Assembly (NCBI GenBank): GCA_030066665.1
Contig: JASJBD010000009.1
Location: 1-56,695 of the forward strand
Direction: 5' to 3'
Length of the DNA: 56,695 nucleotides
Source: Gammaproteobacteria bacterium
GTDB lineage: Bacteria; Pseudomonadota; Gammaproteobacteria; Steroidobacterales; GCA-2729495
Shown here: positions 1-7,557 of the stretch, piece after piece
Position numbering within the stretch: position 1 is the first letter of the stretch
How the letters are laid out: each line of letters begins with the position of its first letter
Position numbers and translations under genes: made by a program
Notes under the pieces: generated by a model
The model's database searches: none
Told to the model about the DNA's origin: nothing
What the model saw: the letters and a program-made list of their open reading frames with translations, nothing else

Positions 1-225
1 GATCGTGCTCTCACCCTTGCCCGGCGTGCCGACGCCTTGCATGAAATACTCCGGCAGCACGACCAGCCTCACGGGGACTTCCCAGAAGTAGCCCACACCG
101 AAATGGATCATGTTGCAGACCCGATCGAGGTTCTTCTTGATATCGTCGCGGTCTTTGATGACCGTGACTTGCGGTTGGATAATCAGCGCGGTATAGGGCT
201 CTACTCTGTCGTAACGTTTTGACAT
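1..225 (-). CDS. Carbon-nitrogen hydrolase (nitrilase family), N-terminal part only
   Basis: The gene runs leftward off the window edge; the first 75 codons are visible. The start at 225 is preceded by an AGGAGAGG Shine-Dalgarno site. The peptide ends its first beta-alpha unit with the stretch LVVLPEYF (about residues 56-63), which fits the nitrilase-superfamily segment that carries the catalytic Glu of the Glu-Lys-Cys triad. The Lys and Cys lie outside the window. Family members hydrolyse nitriles, amides or carbamoyl compounds; the substrate cannot be told from this fragment. It is the first member visible of a leftward series of metabolic enzymes (VOC, SDR, Gfo/Idh/MocA, SDR), so it may belong to the same catabolic unit. 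Confidence 0.7.
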   Translation of the reverse strand, partial: MSKRYDRVEPYTALIIQPQVTVIKDRDDIKKNLDRVCNMIHFGVGYFWEVPVRLVVLPEYFMQGVGTPGKGESTI

Positions 226-270
226 CCTGACCTCTCCTGAGTCAGTCGTTGATTGGTTGCGTGCGGTTCA

Positions 271-684
271 TCAGGGCTGGTAATCGACCTCACAGACGCC
301 GCCGACCAGCTGGTAACTTTCCGCGGTGTATTGCTGCAGTTCGATAAATACGCCGTTTGGATCGGTGCAGGTGATCATCCAGGTCTGGTCGCGGCACAGT
401 TCTTTCTCACTCACGTCAATACCTTGTCGCATCAGCGCGTCCCGGGTTGCATCGACATCGTCGACCTCGATGGCAAAGTGTCTGACCAGCCCCGGCCCTT
501 TGGGCTCGGCAACCTTGATGACTTCGATGTAGGTTTGATTGGCGAACGCCAGGTAGAAGGCCACCAGTTCGCCCTGCAGATTGCGGAAATCGAAGCGGCG
601 CTCCAAACCCAGGGCTCGATAGAATTTTTCCGTACTTTCGAGATCACTGGTCTCGAGACATACATGGGCGAGTTTCGTCTGCAT
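271..684 (-). CDS. VOC-family (glyoxalase/bleomycin resistance-like) protein
   Basis: About 137 residues, a single vicinal-oxygen-chelate module pair. Potential metal ligands are visible in the usual H/E/H/E order: His in LAHVCLE near the N-terminus, Glu in TYIEVI, His in VRHFAIEV and Glu in FIELQQY near the C-terminus. This is the glyoxalase I / dioxygenase layout. Two nearby ATGs (684 and 690) are possible starts; 684 has an AGAG site at better spacing, and the reading frame open further upstream overlaps the previous gene and is not needed. It lies just downstream of an SDR gene in the same direction. The reaction is unknown; lyase, isomerase or dioxygenase activities all occur in the family. 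Confidence 0.75.
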   Translation of the reverse strand: MQTKLAHVCLETSDLESTEKFYRALGLERRFDFRNLQGELVAFYLAFANQTYIEVIKVAEPKGPGLVRHFAIEVDDVDATRDALMRQGIDVSEKELCRDQTWMITCTDPNGVFIELQQYTAESYQLVGGVCEVDYQP

Positions 685-707
685 TGTCATCTCTCTGAAT
701 GCATCGT

Positions 708-1580
708 CTATGGCGCGTCGCGGCCGGCACTCCACCAGTCCGTATCCGACACCATGCGCAGGAATTCATCCCGGCCAGCATCGTCGTGTGCGAACAGGGT
801 GCCAAGGACGCGTTCGGCGACCGCGTCGGCCGGCCAGCGCAACCTGGCCTCATCGGATTGCGCGATCTCGACCAGTAACTCGCCAACCTGGCTGGGGTCG
901 AACGCCTCCGGCATGCGCGCCCGCAGTGCCCGCAGCCGATATTCGATCAGCGGTCGGTACGGCGAGTCGGCCGGATAGTCGACAGGCAGCACCGCGTCGT
1001 CCGGCAGGCTGGCGGCGAAAATTCCGGTCGCGTACATGCCAGCCTCGACCAGTGCCAGACGGATGCCCCAACGGTCCACTTCGTGGCGCAGCGCCTCGGT
1101 TGCTCCTTCCAGCGCGTACTTGCTGGCCGAGTAGGCGACGTCGCCGGGCAGACCGGCGATCCCGGACAGCGAGCTGATCATAATGATCAGACCGGCCTGC
1201 TGCGCGCGCATGGTCGGTAGTACCGCGCGAGTCAGCAGCAGGGGTCCGAACAGATTGGTTTCCATCACCAGGCGCAGGGTATTTTCGGAAATGTCCTCGA
1301 ACGCGCCGGCGCGCAAAATTCCCGCGTTGTTCACTAGTACATCGACCCGGCCGGCGGCGGCAGTGATATCGGCAACAAAGGCCGGGAATGTTTCCGGACG
1401 TGTGACATCGAGCTGTTCGATCTGGATGTCGAGGTCGCTGTTCGACGCCGCCTCCGTGAGGCTTCCGGCCCGCGACGGGTCCCGAATGGTGGCGTACACC
1501 TGGTCGCCGTTACGCGCGAACGCCAACGTCGCCGCCAGGCCGAAGCCGCTGTTTGCACCTGTCACTACTACGACGGACAT
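708..1580 (-). CDS. SDR-family NAD(P)-dependent oxidoreductase
   Basis: A 290-residue classical short-chain dehydrogenase. The cofactor motif TGANSGFG is at residues 7-14, NNAG at 84-87, and the catalytic Ser (136/137), Tyr150 and Lys154 are in place. Cytoplasmic, no signal peptide. Its start codon directly abuts the stop codon of the Gfo/Idh/MocA gene upstream (1581), so the two are translated from one message and probably coupled. The substrate is not readable from sequence; the neighbours (a Gfo/Idh/MocA dehydrogenase, a second SDR and an MDR dehydrogenase) suggest stepwise oxidation and reduction of a polyol, sugar or ring alcohol. Confidence 0.9.
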   Translation of the reverse strand: MSVVVVTGANSGFGLAATLAFARNGDQVYATIRDPSRAGSLTEAASNSDLDIQIEQLDVTRPETFPAFVADITAAAGRVDVLVNNAGILRAGAFEDISENTLRLVMETNLFGPLLLTRAVLPTMRAQQAGLIIMISSLSGIAGLPGDVAYSASKYALEGATEALRHEVDRWGIRLALVEAGMYATGIFAASLPDDAVLPVDYPADSPYRPLIEYRLRALRARMPEAFDPSQVGELLVEIAQSDEARLRWPADAVAERVLGTLFAHDDAGRDEFLRMVSDTDWWSAGRDAP

Positions 1581-2564
1581 CTACTTCTCCATTGGGTAAA
1601 CCAGGCCGATCTGGCGCCGGATCTCGTCCATGCTATCCATAACCGCCAGCGTTTCATCCAGCGGCATGACCGGACTCTCGGTCAAGCCCGCCCGGATGCA
1701 TCGCGCGGCTTCAATGGCCTGGAACTGATAACCGTTGCCGGCGAACGGCAATTCGATGGTTTCGTCCTTGCCGTCGATGGTCACGGTCAGGCGGCTCGGC
1801 GCGAATAGTGGCGCATGCACGAAGATCTGGCCGCGGTCACCGAGCAAGGTCACCGTTGGTGATGCACGGGCCCGCAGTGACACATACAGATGGGCAGTGC
1901 TGCCATCGGCGTGCGTCAGCAGCACGCTGTCGTGTTCATCGACTCCGGTTGGTCCGAGCGAGCCAGTGGCCAGAATATGCTCCGGCGAGCCAAATACCAT
2001 CGATGCGATCGACACGAGATACACCCCGGCATCCAGCAACACACCGCCGCCTAGTTCAGGGTCGAACAGATAGAAGTCCGGATCAAAGTCAGGCATATAC
2101 GCGCCGCCGGCGACCATGAGCTGTGGCTTGCCGATGGCACCGTCGGCGAGCAGCTCGCGCAGGCGCTCTATCGCGGGGATGTAGCGGGTCCACATGGCTT
2201 CCATCAGGAACAGGTTCTTGCTGCGGGCCAGTTCGACGACCTGCCGGGATTCGGTCGCATTGATCGCGAACGGTTTCTCGCAGAGCACGGCCTTCCCGGC
2301 CTCGAGGCACATCATGCTGTTGTGACAATGCATGGCATGCGGCGTGGCAATGTAGACCAGCTCGAGGTCCGGATCCGCAGCCAGCGTGGCGTAGTCATCG
2401 AAGCGCCTGGCGACGCCGAATTCATCGCCGAACTGCGCCGCCGATTCCTCGCTGCGCGAACCGATTGCCAGTAACTCGAGATCTGGCGCGTCGCGCAGGC
2501 CAGTAGCGAAATCGCGTGCCATGCGACCCGTACCGAGGATGCCGATGCGCACTCTGTCGACCAT
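1581..2564 (-). CDS. Gfo/Idh/MocA-family oxidoreductase
   Basis: 327 residues. The N-terminal Rossmann domain has GILGTGRMA (8-16), and CEKPF (95-99) supplies the family's EKP lysine next to the nicotinamide. The C-terminal substrate domain contains a GGGVLLDAGVYL segment in which Tyr stands where myo-inositol dehydrogenases have the catalytic His. That Tyr is typical of the dihydrodiol/xylose-type (DHDH-like) branch. It is therefore more likely a sugar or trans-diol dehydrogenase than an inositol dehydrogenase. It sits between two SDR genes with gaps of 0 and 3 bases, a clear operon. Confidence 0.88.
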   Translation of the reverse strand: MVDRVRIGILGTGRMARDFATGLRDAPDLELLAIGSRSEESAAQFGDEFGVARRFDDYATLAADPDLELVYIATPHAMHCHNSMMCLEAGKAVLCEKPFAINATESRQVVELARSKNLFLMEAMWTRYIPAIERLRELLADGAIGKPQLMVAGGAYMPDFDPDFYLFDPELGGGVLLDAGVYLVSIASMVFGSPEHILATGSLGPTGVDEHDSVLLTHADGSTAHLYVSLRARASPTVTLLGDRGQIFVHAPLFAPSRLTVTIDGKDETIELPFAGNGYQFQAIEAARCIRAGLTESPVMPLDETLAVMDSMDEIRRQIGLVYPMEK

Positions 2565-2567
2565 CGA

Positions 2568-3368
2568 TTACTGTGCCCTGCCGGTGACAGAAAAGCCGCC
2601 ATCGACGACCAGCGTTTGCCCGGTAATGAACGATGCCTCTTCGCTGGCGAGAAAATGGATTGCGTTGGCGATTTCCGCCGGTTCCGCGGCGCGGCCAAGC
2701 AGACCGTAGCCACTCGTCATTGCGCGAATCTGGTCGACTGATACGCCCTGCTTCGCCATCCGGTTAATGTGGAAGTCGGTAATAGTATTCCCGGGGCAGA
2801 CCGCGTTGACACGAATGCCCTGCGTGCCGAATTCGGTCGCGAGACTGCGCGCTAACGCCAGCACGGCAGCCTTGCTCATGTCATACAGTGTCATGCCGAC
2901 CGAACCGACCAGCGCATTGATCGACGACACGATCACGATGGCGCCGCTGCGCTGTTCCTGCATTGCTGGCAGCACCGCCTTGCAGGAATTCGCGACACCC
3001 ATCAGGTTGACAGCGAGAATCTTGTCGCAGTCCGCGTCGTCGGCGTCGAGCAGGCTGCCGCCGATTTGCACGCCAGCGTTCGCGATCAGCGCATCGAGCC
3101 GACCCCAGATCGACAGCACGTCCGCGGCAACACGCCCGCAGGCGCCAAAATCGGCGACATCGGCCGGGAATCCCAATGACTCGCCGCCCGCCGCGACGAG
3201 CTGCGCTTCAGCATCGGCGAGCGCGGCCGGATCAATGTCAGTGATCGCCACCCGATAGCCAGCCGTGGCGAAACGCAATGCGCTGGCCCGGCCGATGCCG
3301 GAGCCACCGCCGGTAATCAGTGCGACCTTGCGACCAGCATCAGAGATTCCTGCGTCAGACACGAGCAC
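2568..3368 (-). CDS. SDR-family NAD(P)-dependent oxidoreductase, first gene of the leftward operon
   Basis: Classical SDR of up to 266 residues: TGGGSGIG at 19-26, ANAG in the NAG position, a catalytic Ser-Tyr-xxx-Lys set (LYDMSK) and the C-terminal 'FITGQTLVVDGG' typical of FabG-like members. The start is taken as GTG at 3368; GTG at 3362 is equally possible because AAGG lies about 8 bases before it. It heads the leftward unit and faces the MDR gene across a 98-bp divergent region holding a LacI-type palindrome. Substrate unknown. Confidence 0.88.
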   Translation of the reverse strand: MLVSDAGISDAGRKVALITGGGSGIGRASALRFATAGYRVAITDIDPAALADAEAQLVAAGGESLGFPADVADFGACGRVAADVLSIWGRLDALIANAGVQIGGSLLDADDADCDKILAVNLMGVANSCKAVLPAMQEQRSGAIVIVSSINALVGSVGMTLYDMSKAAVLALARSLATEFGTQGIRVNAVCPGNTITDFHINRMAKQGVSVDQIRAMTSGYGLLGRAAEPAEIANAIHFLASEEASFITGQTLVVDGGFSVTGRAQ

Positions 3369-3403
3369 CGCCTTGGCGTGAAAACTAGCGCCGGGACGGA
3401 GAG

Positions 3404-3433
3404 TTGCAGCCGCCCGGAGGACAGGGCTATATT
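3404..3433 (+). promoter_or_regulatory. Putative sigma-70 promoter for the MDR/FAD-enzyme transcript
   Basis: TTGCAG (3404-3409), an 18-base spacer and TATATT (3428-3433) lie 34 bases before the ATG at 3467. The expected start of transcription falls inside the palindrome at 3438-3451, which fits repression by steric block. Confidence 0.5.
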
Positions 3434-3437
3434 ACGC

Positions 3438-3451
3438 TGTAACCGCTTACA
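3438..3451. promoter_or_regulatory. LacI-type operator palindrome TGTAACCGCTTACA
   Basis: Inverted arms TGTAA and TTACA flank CCGC. An even-length palindrome with a central CG and TGTAA/TTACA ends is typical of LacI-family sugar-catabolism regulators. It lies between the divergent SDR/Gfo and MDR units, just after the -10 box, so it could repress the rightward promoter and perhaps both. No LacI-family gene is in the window. Confidence 0.5.
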
Positions 3452-3466
3452 CTCACAATACGCTTT

Positions 3467-4465
3467 ATGCCGCAGCGAATCATTTTTCCGGAGAAGGGTC
3501 GGGTCGCACTCGAGTCGTTTGACCTGCCCGAGCCGGGTGCGGCTGAGCTGCTGGTGCGCACGGAATACAGCCTGATGAGCATCGGTACCGAGACGATCAT
3601 TTTGCACCAGCGGTACGCGCCGGATACGCACTTCGCCCGGATTTTCTCCTTCCCGCAGCGGAAGACCGGCGTGCAGGCGGTCGGTCGTGTCGAGGCGTGC
3701 GGGACCGCAGTGGACGAATTCGCCGTCGGCGATCGTGTGTTCATGCGCATGGCGCACGGCTCGCACCAGGTACAGTCAGCCGCCGCGTGCTCGCCCGTTC
3801 CGGACGACGTGGATCCAAAGTCGGCCTGCTGGTGTGGCCTGGGGAAGACCGCGTTTCGCGCGGCCTGGGCCGGGGACTTTGCGCATGCCGATCACGTGCT
3901 GATCATCGGCGCCGGACCGGTGGGTCAGATGACGACACGCTGGGCGTGCGCAGAGGGGGTTCGGGACATCGCCGTTGTCGACATGGCAGAGTTTCGTCTG
4001 GAGCTCGCGCGGCGGGGCGGAGCAACGCGGCTACATTCCGGTGATGTCGCCGGGTTGATCGCCGACATTCAATCGATGAATGACGGTCAGGGACCGGCGC
4101 TCGTGGTCGATACCACCGGTAACCCGGCCGTTTTTCAACATGCGCTTGCGGCGGCCGCGCCGTTCGGCAAGGTGATCTTGCTGGGCGATACGGGCTATCC
4201 ATCGCGGCAGTGTCTGAGTTCCGATGTCATGACCAAGGGCCTGACGATCCAGGCCACGCACGATAGCCATGATCGCGACGGCTGGACCCAGCGGCGCATC
4301 GACGAGCGGTTCTTTGATGATGTGAAGGCCGGTCGCTTTGACCTGGCCGGGCTGATCACCCGGGAGTTCTCGCCGCGCGACTGCGAGCAGGCCTATGCGT
4401 TGGCGGACCAGGAACGCGATAGCGTGATGGGGATTCTCTACGACTGGACAGAGGCGGAATGGTGA
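3467..4465 (+). CDS. Zinc-type (MDR) alcohol dehydrogenase-like oxidoreductase
   Basis: 332 residues with a GroES-like N-terminal domain and a Rossmann domain (LIIGAGPVGQM, about 145-155). The N-terminal block 'SLMSIGTET' resembles the cyclitol/BchC-like branch of medium-chain dehydrogenases, whose members often lack the classical Cys ligand of the catalytic zinc; I see no clear structural-zinc four-Cys lobe. It opens the rightward unit behind a good promoter and the LacI-type operator, facing the SDR/Gfo operon, so it most likely oxidises a secondary alcohol of the same sugar or cyclitol pathway. Confidence 0.82.
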   Translation: MPQRIIFPEKGRVALESFDLPEPGAAELLVRTEYSLMSIGTETIILHQRYAPDTHFARIFSFPQRKTGVQAVGRVEACGTAVDEFAVGDRVFMRMAHGSHQVQSAAACSPVPDDVDPKSACWCGLGKTAFRAAWAGDFAHADHVLIIGAGPVGQMTTRWACAEGVRDIAVVDMAEFRLELARRGGATRLHSGDVAGLIADIQSMNDGQGPALVVDTTGNPAVFQHALAAAAPFGKVILLGDTGYPSRQCLSSDVMTKGLTIQATHDSHDRDGWTQRRIDERFFDDVKAGRFDLAGLITREFSPRDCEQAYALADQERDSVMGILYDWTEAEW

Positions 4466-4503
4466 GCCACCGCTGACCCACGGAGCCCGAGGCGAGAGTT
4501 GGT

Positions 4504-6081
4504 ATGTCTGATTTCGATGTGGTTGTGGTCGGTGGCGGGGTCAACGGCCTGGTGTGCGCCGCGACGCTGGTGCGCGAGGGTCTCAGCGTGTGTGTGGTTG
4601 AACGCAACCGCTGGGTCGGCGGCGGCGCAGTCACGCGCGAAGTCACGCTGCCAGGGTTCAAGCATGATCTGTACGGTTCGTCTCACGTGTGGGTGCAGTG
4701 CAATGCCGACTTCAAGGCCATTCAGCCGGAACTGGAACGCTACGGACTGAAATACATCGAGCCAGAAACCTTCATTACGGGTCATCCGGACAAGCAGGGT
4801 GGGCCCGGCATTGTCATCTACAAGGACATCGATCAGACCTGCGAAACGTTTGCGCATTACTCGCAGGCGGATGCGCGGCAATACCGGCAGATCTACGACG
4901 ATTTCGCGTCGATCAAGGAAGGCTTCGTCAAGAATTTCTTCTCACCGCCGGCGCCGCCGAGCGAATTGCCGCTGGCACTCGAATCGAGCCTCGCCGGGCT
5001 CAAGCGCTTGCGTGATTTCTCGATGTCGGCGCGGGCCTGGGTCGATACCCATTTCGAGAATGATTTTGTGAAAGCGGTGATGCTGAATTGGGCCCTGGCA
5101 CCGCAGATCCTGCCGGAGCAGGAAGGGGCCGGGCAGTCGTTCTACATCATGATCCCGGCCATTCACGTGTTTGGTCAGGCGATTCCCGAAGGCGGCAGCC
5201 AGGAATTGCCTAACGCGATGGCGCGCTATGTTGAGGCCAACGGCGGCAAGGTGATGACCAATTGCCCGGTCGGCAAGATCCTGATCGAGCAGAGGCGTGC
5301 CGTAGGAATCGTGCTGGAGAATGGCGAAACCATCCGCGCGAAGCGCGCCGTGGTCTCGGCACTGGAACCGAAGCAGACCTTCCTGGGCCTGGTCGGTGAG
5401 GAACAGCTCGACGGCGAGTTCGCCGAAATGGTGCGTGGGTTTTCGTTCGGCAAGGTATCCATCTGCCGCATGCACCTGGCCCTGACCGAACCGCCGCGAT
5501 TCAATAACGGCGACGACATGAGCCGCTGCGCGTTTCATCGTATCGTCGACACGGTCGACCAGATGATTCGCTTCTATGCGGAGATCGCGATGGGTATTCC
5601 ACCCAGCGATCCGTTTCTGTGGTCGGCCTGCTGGACCATGCTGGATCCGACCCGGGCGCCCGCCAACAAGCACACATTGATTTTCGACACCTTCGTGTCG
5701 AACTGGCTGGCCGACGGCAAGACCTGGGCGGAAATCCAGGAAGACTACGCGTGGAAAGTGTTACTGCCGAAGCTGCAGCAATACGCGCCGAACATCAATC
5801 GCAACACGATCCTTGGCCACTACATCGACAGCCGGGAGTCACTGGAGGCGGCCAATCCGTGTTTCGTCGACGGCACGACCCAGGGCGGGGAACGAATTGC
5901 ATCGCAATTGGGTTACTTCCGACCTTTCCCCGGTTATGCGCACTATCGCTCGCCGGTCAAGGATCTGTACATGACTGGTCCGCACTGCCATCCAGGCGGC
6001 GGCATTTCGGGGATGGGCACGATAACCGCCCGGGTCATGCTGGACGACATGGGCCTTAAAGAGGCCGATTTCTGGCAATAG
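4504..6081 (+). CDS. FAD-dependent phytoene-dehydrogenase-like oxidoreductase
   Basis: 525 residues. The N-terminal dinucleotide motif VVVGGGVNGLVCA (6-18) ends with an acidic residue (VVERN) that holds the FAD ribose. The C-terminus has the second FAD contact 'GPHCHPGGGISGMG', characteristic of the phytoene desaturase / PYROXD2 family. No other carotenoid gene is nearby, so carotenoid synthesis is unlikely. In this setting a dehydrogenase or isomerase acting on a ring compound is more plausible. It follows the MDR gene after 38 bases and is followed by a small gene 11 bases later. Confidence 0.85.
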   Translation: MSDFDVVVVGGGVNGLVCAATLVREGLSVCVVERNRWVGGGAVTREVTLPGFKHDLYGSSHVWVQCNADFKAIQPELERYGLKYIEPETFITGHPDKQGGPGIVIYKDIDQTCETFAHYSQADARQYRQIYDDFASIKEGFVKNFFSPPAPPSELPLALESSLAGLKRLRDFSMSARAWVDTHFENDFVKAVMLNWALAPQILPEQEGAGQSFYIMIPAIHVFGQAIPEGGSQELPNAMARYVEANGGKVMTNCPVGKILIEQRRAVGIVLENGETIRAKRAVVSALEPKQTFLGLVGEEQLDGEFAEMVRGFSFGKVSICRMHLALTEPPRFNNGDDMSRCAFHRIVDTVDQMIRFYAEIAMGIPPSDPFLWSACWTMLDPTRAPANKHTLIFDTFVSNWLADGKTWAEIQEDYAWKVLLPKLQQYAPNINRNTILGHYIDSRESLEAANPCFVDGTTQGGERIASQLGYFRPFPGYAHYRSPVKDLYMTGPHCHPGGGISGMGTITARVMLDDMGLKEADFWQ

Positions 6082-6092
6082 GGGATAGCACC

Positions 6093-6380
6093 GTGAGAGT
6101 TACGAGTTCGCTGGCAGATATTCGGTTTCAGGTGGGGGAAATTACGCGCGACGGGGATCATCTCGTCGTGCACAGCGCGCCCGGGAGCACGCTGGCGACG
6201 CAAATCAGGATTTCACCCCGGGATGCGCGAGCCACGCTGAAGCAGGTACTGACCCATAGTGCGGTATGGGGATTCCTGCCGAGCCTGCTGTTTGGCGGTA
6301 GTCGCAAGTCGAATGGCTCGAAGCGTGACGATGCGTGGCAGGCGCGGCGCAGCGGCACCCGTGTGAACAAGCCCTGGTAA
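6093..6380 (+). CDS. Small uncharacterised protein, 95 aa
   Basis: GTG start with an AGGGGAT Shine-Dalgarno site placed 7 bases before it, overlapping the stop codon of the FAD enzyme gene. The first 60 residues are mixed polar and hydrophobic; the C-terminal 30 are rich in Arg/Lys/Ser and probably disordered. I recognise no family. The tight spacing suggests translational coupling with the FAD enzyme. A convergent LLM-oxidoreductase gene ends 9 bases beyond. Confidence 0.55.
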   Translation: MRVTSSLADIRFQVGEITRDGDHLVVHSAPGSTLATQIRISPRDARATLKQVLTHSAVWGFLPSLLFGGSRKSNGSKRDDAWQARRSGTRVNKPW

Positions 6381-6389
6381 TGCCGGGCG

Positions 6390-7418
6390 TCAGATTTCCT
6401 GCAGCACCGGTACCACCCGCTCGCCGATAATCTTCAGCGCGTCCATCGGGTCGGCGTGCAAGCGCAGCGCTACCTCCGTCAGGCCGGCGTGACCGAACTT
6501 CTTGAAGCGTTCGATTTCCCGGTCCAGGTCTTCCAGCCCGCCGGTCGAAGTCAGGCCAGTGCAGAGCTTGTCCGAGATTCCCTGGGGCACGCCTTTGACC
6601 TCGTCCGAGTGAGTGAAGTAGGCATCGACATAATTCTGGAAATTGTTGGTGACGATGTCGACTTCGTCGGGTTCGAGGTACAGGCTGGTCAGTTCCGGAT
6701 CCAGCTTGCGGGCTCGCCACGGTAACTCGCGGCGGGATTCACGGAAGGCCTCGTCCCGGTCCGCCTTGATGTGCCAGGCCCAGAAGGTATTGACGCGAAA
6801 GCTCTGCGGCGGCGTCTCGCGACGTTCGATACCGGTGCGAACATTTTCCATCGCCGGTTCGACGATTTCCGGTGGTGTGCAGCCCACGAAACAACCGTCC
6901 GCCACACGCCCCATCATGCGCATCATCATGAAGCGATAAGCCGTGCCGTATACCAGCGGCGGCGTGGCCTTCAGCCAGTCGTATGCACAGGGATAATTCA
7001 CGTTGAATATTTCGCCGTTGTACCCGTCAGTGAGCTGACCGTTGGCCGCTGCGTGCACGATCTCGAGCGCCTCGCGCACGGCCAGCACGATCTTTTTCGG
7101 CTTCCGGAGATCCATGGCATCGAGATTGCCCTCGCCGGCACCAACCGCGACCATGGCCCGGCCGTTGCTGATTTCGTTCAACGTGAGCAATGCGTTCGCG
7201 ATTTTCAGCGGGTGCATCTCGAACGGGCTGACAGCCAGCGCACCCATGCGCAGGCGGGAAGTGGCCGCCGCGAGGTTGGCCAGACTGATGAACGGATCCC
7301 AATGCGCGAAGTAGTTCGACGTCCACAAACCGCGAATGCCATAGCCTTCCGCGGCCACGCCCAGTTCGGTGATCTGTGCTGGCGTCAGATCGGGTTCGAG
7401 AATAAGGTCGACATCCAC
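6390..7418 (-). CDS. LLM-class flavin-dependent oxidoreductase
   Basis: 342 residues from a GTG start with AGGAG 8 bases upstream; the frame stays open for another 61 codons but without a ribosome site. The protein is a luciferase-like TIM barrel: the opening strand VDVDLILEP, the GLWTSNYFAHWDP segment, and 'RLRMGALAVSPFEMHPLKIA' then 'NGRAMVAVGAGEG' as in F420- or FMN-dependent LLM enzymes. Likely a cytoplasmic monooxygenase or reductase. It is transcribed away from the TPR gene and converges on the small protein at 6380. Confidence 0.85.
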   Translation of the reverse strand: MDVDLILEPDLTPAQITELGVAAEGYGIRGLWTSNYFAHWDPFISLANLAAATSRLRMGALAVSPFEMHPLKIANALLTLNEISNGRAMVAVGAGEGNLDAMDLRKPKKIVLAVREALEIVHAAANGQLTDGYNGEIFNVNYPCAYDWLKATPPLVYGTAYRFMMMRMMGRVADGCFVGCTPPEIVEPAMENVRTGIERRETPPQSFRVNTFWAWHIKADRDEAFRESRRELPWRARKLDPELTSLYLEPDEVDIVTNNFQNYVDAYFTHSDEVKGVPQGISDKLCTGLTSTGGLEDLDREIERFKKFGHAGLTEVALRLHADPMDALKIIGERVVPVLQEI

Positions 7419-7557
7419 CTTGTCTGCTCCTGGGCCGCCGGCCGACCGGCTGATTGGAAAGGGGGCGCAAAGATAGGCGGTACGCTGCGGGAAATCCAGT
7501 TGCGTGACTCCCGTTGTCCATAGCTTGCGATAATCGACGTGACAGCGGGGTAATCCG

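Noticed and set aside
253-978. A 241-codon plus-strand frame opposite the VOC and SDR genes
   Set aside because: It crosses two real genes and their junction and has no family match.
4942-5673. A 243-codon minus-strand frame within the FAD-enzyme gene
   Set aside because: Shadow frame of the phytoene-dehydrogenase-like gene, with no start signal.
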